Shown one piece after another: positions 62,265-64,000 of a stretch of DNA of 64,000 bases. Below the pieces are notes generated by a model. It was given only the letters and a program-made list of their open reading frames with translations, made no database searches and had not been told where the DNA came from. The position numbers were made by a program, and so were the translations under genes. Numbering within the stretch: the stretch's first letter is position 1; each line of letters begins with the position of its first letter. Origin of the DNA: Physcomitrium patens (taxonomy: Eukaryota; Streptophyta; Bryopsida; Funariales; Funariaceae); contig NC_037274.1 in assembly GCF_000002425.4 (NCBI RefSeq), positions 15,290,561 to 15,354,560 on the forward strand, read 5' to 3'.

Positions 62265-64000
62265 ATGGGGGAGAACTTGGGCGCGATGCCAATGTCTATG
62301 TCTCTTCAGGGGGCCCACGACATGAGCCACACTGATTTAGGATCCCTCACTCCGGTTCGCGGCCGAGGTCTTAAAAAGGAGGATCGCATTGCCCAGTGGG
62401 GATACCACGAAACCAAAGAGTTCATCGCCATTCGGGCCGAGCTGGAGAAGGACTTTACACTAACCAAGCGGAACAAGACACTGTGGGAGCTGATTGAAAG
62501 GAAAATGAGGGAGAAAGGGTTTCGGAGGAGCGCAGATCAATGTAAATGTAAATGGAAGAACTTGGTGAACCGTTACAAGGTTCTTGTCTGCGCTGGATAC
62601 CACTGTGTTGTGTATACGGACGCAAAGCCTGCATCCTGCACGTCAATGCTGTTTGATTGAATGTTTTGGACTTTATTCTGAATAACATTGCTTTTGTTCC
62701 CCGTTTCCCAAAATGTTACCTCTCGACACATATCCAATTCTATCTCCCCTCGCAGCCTTGTTGCGTAATTTGAACATTTCCCGTGTGTGGCGATGGAATT
62801 AAGTGGTGACTGGCTTTATCGCCCATCTTTGATATCTTGCTCTTGATAGTAGGTGGAGGAAACGGTTAGGAATCGACCTGTTTACAGTGCTAGGTGCAGC
62901 GTTAGATTGTTAAGAATGTTGCCTTTCTTTTCATGTCGGTTTGGGTTTCTTGCCGTTAGTGTGATGCACAAACTATGGGATCATCTCATCCTTCTTTCTC
63001 TGCTCAAGTCTGGATCATTCTTTCTGTCCACGCCATATTACCTCTTCATAGATCTTCTAGGATTTATCAGTACTTGATGTTTCTCATGTCCTTTGCATTG
63101 TTTATATACGTGAAATCATCTCGCATCTCGAACTGACTGGATCTTAAGTGAATGACTTGTTCATGCTTTACGTACATCTCATCAATTATGTGGTCGTGTA
63201 TGTCTTTCAGGGGAAGGAGACATCTGAGCCAGATTATGAGGTCTGTACTTCATCATGCTCCTCCTCATCGCTTACCTAAAAATCATCTGCGTGATCTCCA
63301 TCTTAGAGTCGATTTTTTGCGTTAATACTGTTCAAACTTGGTCATTGTACTACTGTGCAAAATAAATGCGCCCCGCCACATGCTGTTGGCAGTTGAAGTA
63401 ATGAACAAATGTGTATGGCTATGATACTGATGCATCGTCTTGCGTGTTGACGCACAGTTCTCGCAGGGAAAAGACCTCTTTGATCCTGAGAATGGGAGGC
63501 CATGCCCTTTCTTTGACGAACTTGATGCAGTATTCAAGGAGCGTGCCAGGAACTCAGAAAGAAATCTACAGGAATCTGAGCCAGGGTCTCGAGCCAAGAA
63601 GAAAGGCAAGAGGGGTAAAGTCAAAAGTGAGGATGATGATGATAGTGAGGATGAAGACGATGAGGAGGAAAGTGAAGAAGACCGTGTCGTACAGAGGAAG
63701 AAAAGGAAGGGCGAGAAGGACACCAATCGGCCTAGGGTAACAGCGGAGAAGTATCGTGCCAACAGCATGCAGGAAGTGTTGGAGGAATTTTTCCAGCAGC
63801 AGCAGAAGGTGGAGGAGCAGTGGAGAGAGTCGGTGGAGAGGAGAGAACAGGAGCGGCGGTGGCGGGAGCAGGAGTGGAGAGATGCCATGGAGAAGCTGGA
63901 ACAGGAGCGAATCGCAAGAGAGCAAATGTGGCGAGAGCATGAGGAGCAAAGGAGGATTCGTGGTGAGGCCCGTGCACTGAAGAGAGACGAACTCTTTGCG
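62265..64000 (+). CDS. Trihelix (GT-3-like) transcription factor, 3' end outside the window
   Basis: Nuclear DNA-binding factor. Exons: 62265-62579, 63211-63240 (only 30 nt, GKETSEPDYE) and 63458 to the window end, all in phase 0. The trihelix lies at about residues 43-105 of exon 1: QWGYHETKEFIAIRAELEK, then TLWELIERKMREKGF and QCKCKWKNLVNRYK. This gives the three spaced Trp residues (QW, LW, KW). Exon 3 reads CPFFDELDAVF, an acidic Asp/Glu run (about 63630-63690), a basic KRKKR-like patch that may be a nuclear signal, and a Glu/Arg/Gln-rich coiled coil (from about 63760), as in GT-3 proteins. The start is the first ATG in frame before the domain. At least 296 residues; the C-terminus is cut off by the window. 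Confidence 0.9.

Noticed and set aside
1-64000. CRISPR arrays, operons, riboswitches or prokaryotic defence systems
   Set aside because: The window is intron-bearing plant nuclear DNA; no regularly spaced repeats or bacterial gene order is present.

Overview
This window is nuclear DNA of a land plant. It holds an AUX/LAX auxin carrier, a Toc64/OEP64-type protein, a PP2A B55 subunit with plant-style sequence, a LAMMER (AFC-type) kinase and a GT-3-like trihelix factor. All have spliceosomal introns with GT..AG borders. Compact GC-richer gene islands lie in very AT-rich DNA full of (TA)n tracts and decayed LTR retrotransposons. This layout fits a bryophyte, most likely a moss, but the organism is inferred, not proven. 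No bacterial, organellar, CRISPR, rRNA or tRNA feature was recognised.

Layout. 1-10.9 kb: AT-rich DNA with a decayed Ty3/Gypsy pol relic (about 480-2100) and a nested inverted-repeat patch (6.95-7.23 kb). 10.9-15.0 kb: complete eight-exon AUX/LAX gene (+). 15.7-16.1 kb: a lone Copia-type LTR followed by a tRNA-Met-like primer site. 18.5-19.8 kb: F-box gene (-) cut by one in-frame TGA. 22.1-27.8 kb: Ty1/Copia element (+) with both LTRs and gag-pol full of stops; its LTRs differ by two units of a 46-bp repeat. 28.9-31.0 kb: GC-richer island with no recognised gene, apart from a weak calcium-uniporter-like segment (-). 31.9-33.3 kb: intronless, broken sugar-transporter copy (-). 34.7-38.1 kb: Toc64-like amidase-fold gene (-) with an N-terminal membrane anchor, no catalytic serine and no visible TPR. 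38.5-42.1 kb: AT-rich spacer. 42.1-48.9 kb: complete 14-exon PP2A B55 gene (-), with a 57-bp tandem repeat upstream. 49.7-53.7 kb: AT-rich spacer. 53.7-59.2 kb: LAMMER kinase (+), 12 coding exons. 59.2-61.2 kb: spacer. 61.3-64.0 kb: trihelix gene (+), cut by the window end.

The genes do not form a pathway or cluster. They cover auxin import, organelle protein import, phosphatase targeting, splicing-factor phosphorylation and transcription. The parts that most repay checking are the broken or unusual loci: the F-box nonsense codon, the three-lesion intronless sugar transporter, the Toc64-like exon that cannot be joined in frame, and the unequal LTR repeats. I see no convincing undescribed system.

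Coordinates of spliced genes were worked out by hand from splice signals, reading phase and family resemblance. In the auxin carrier, PP2A B55 and kinase genes all exon phases close on a single frame.
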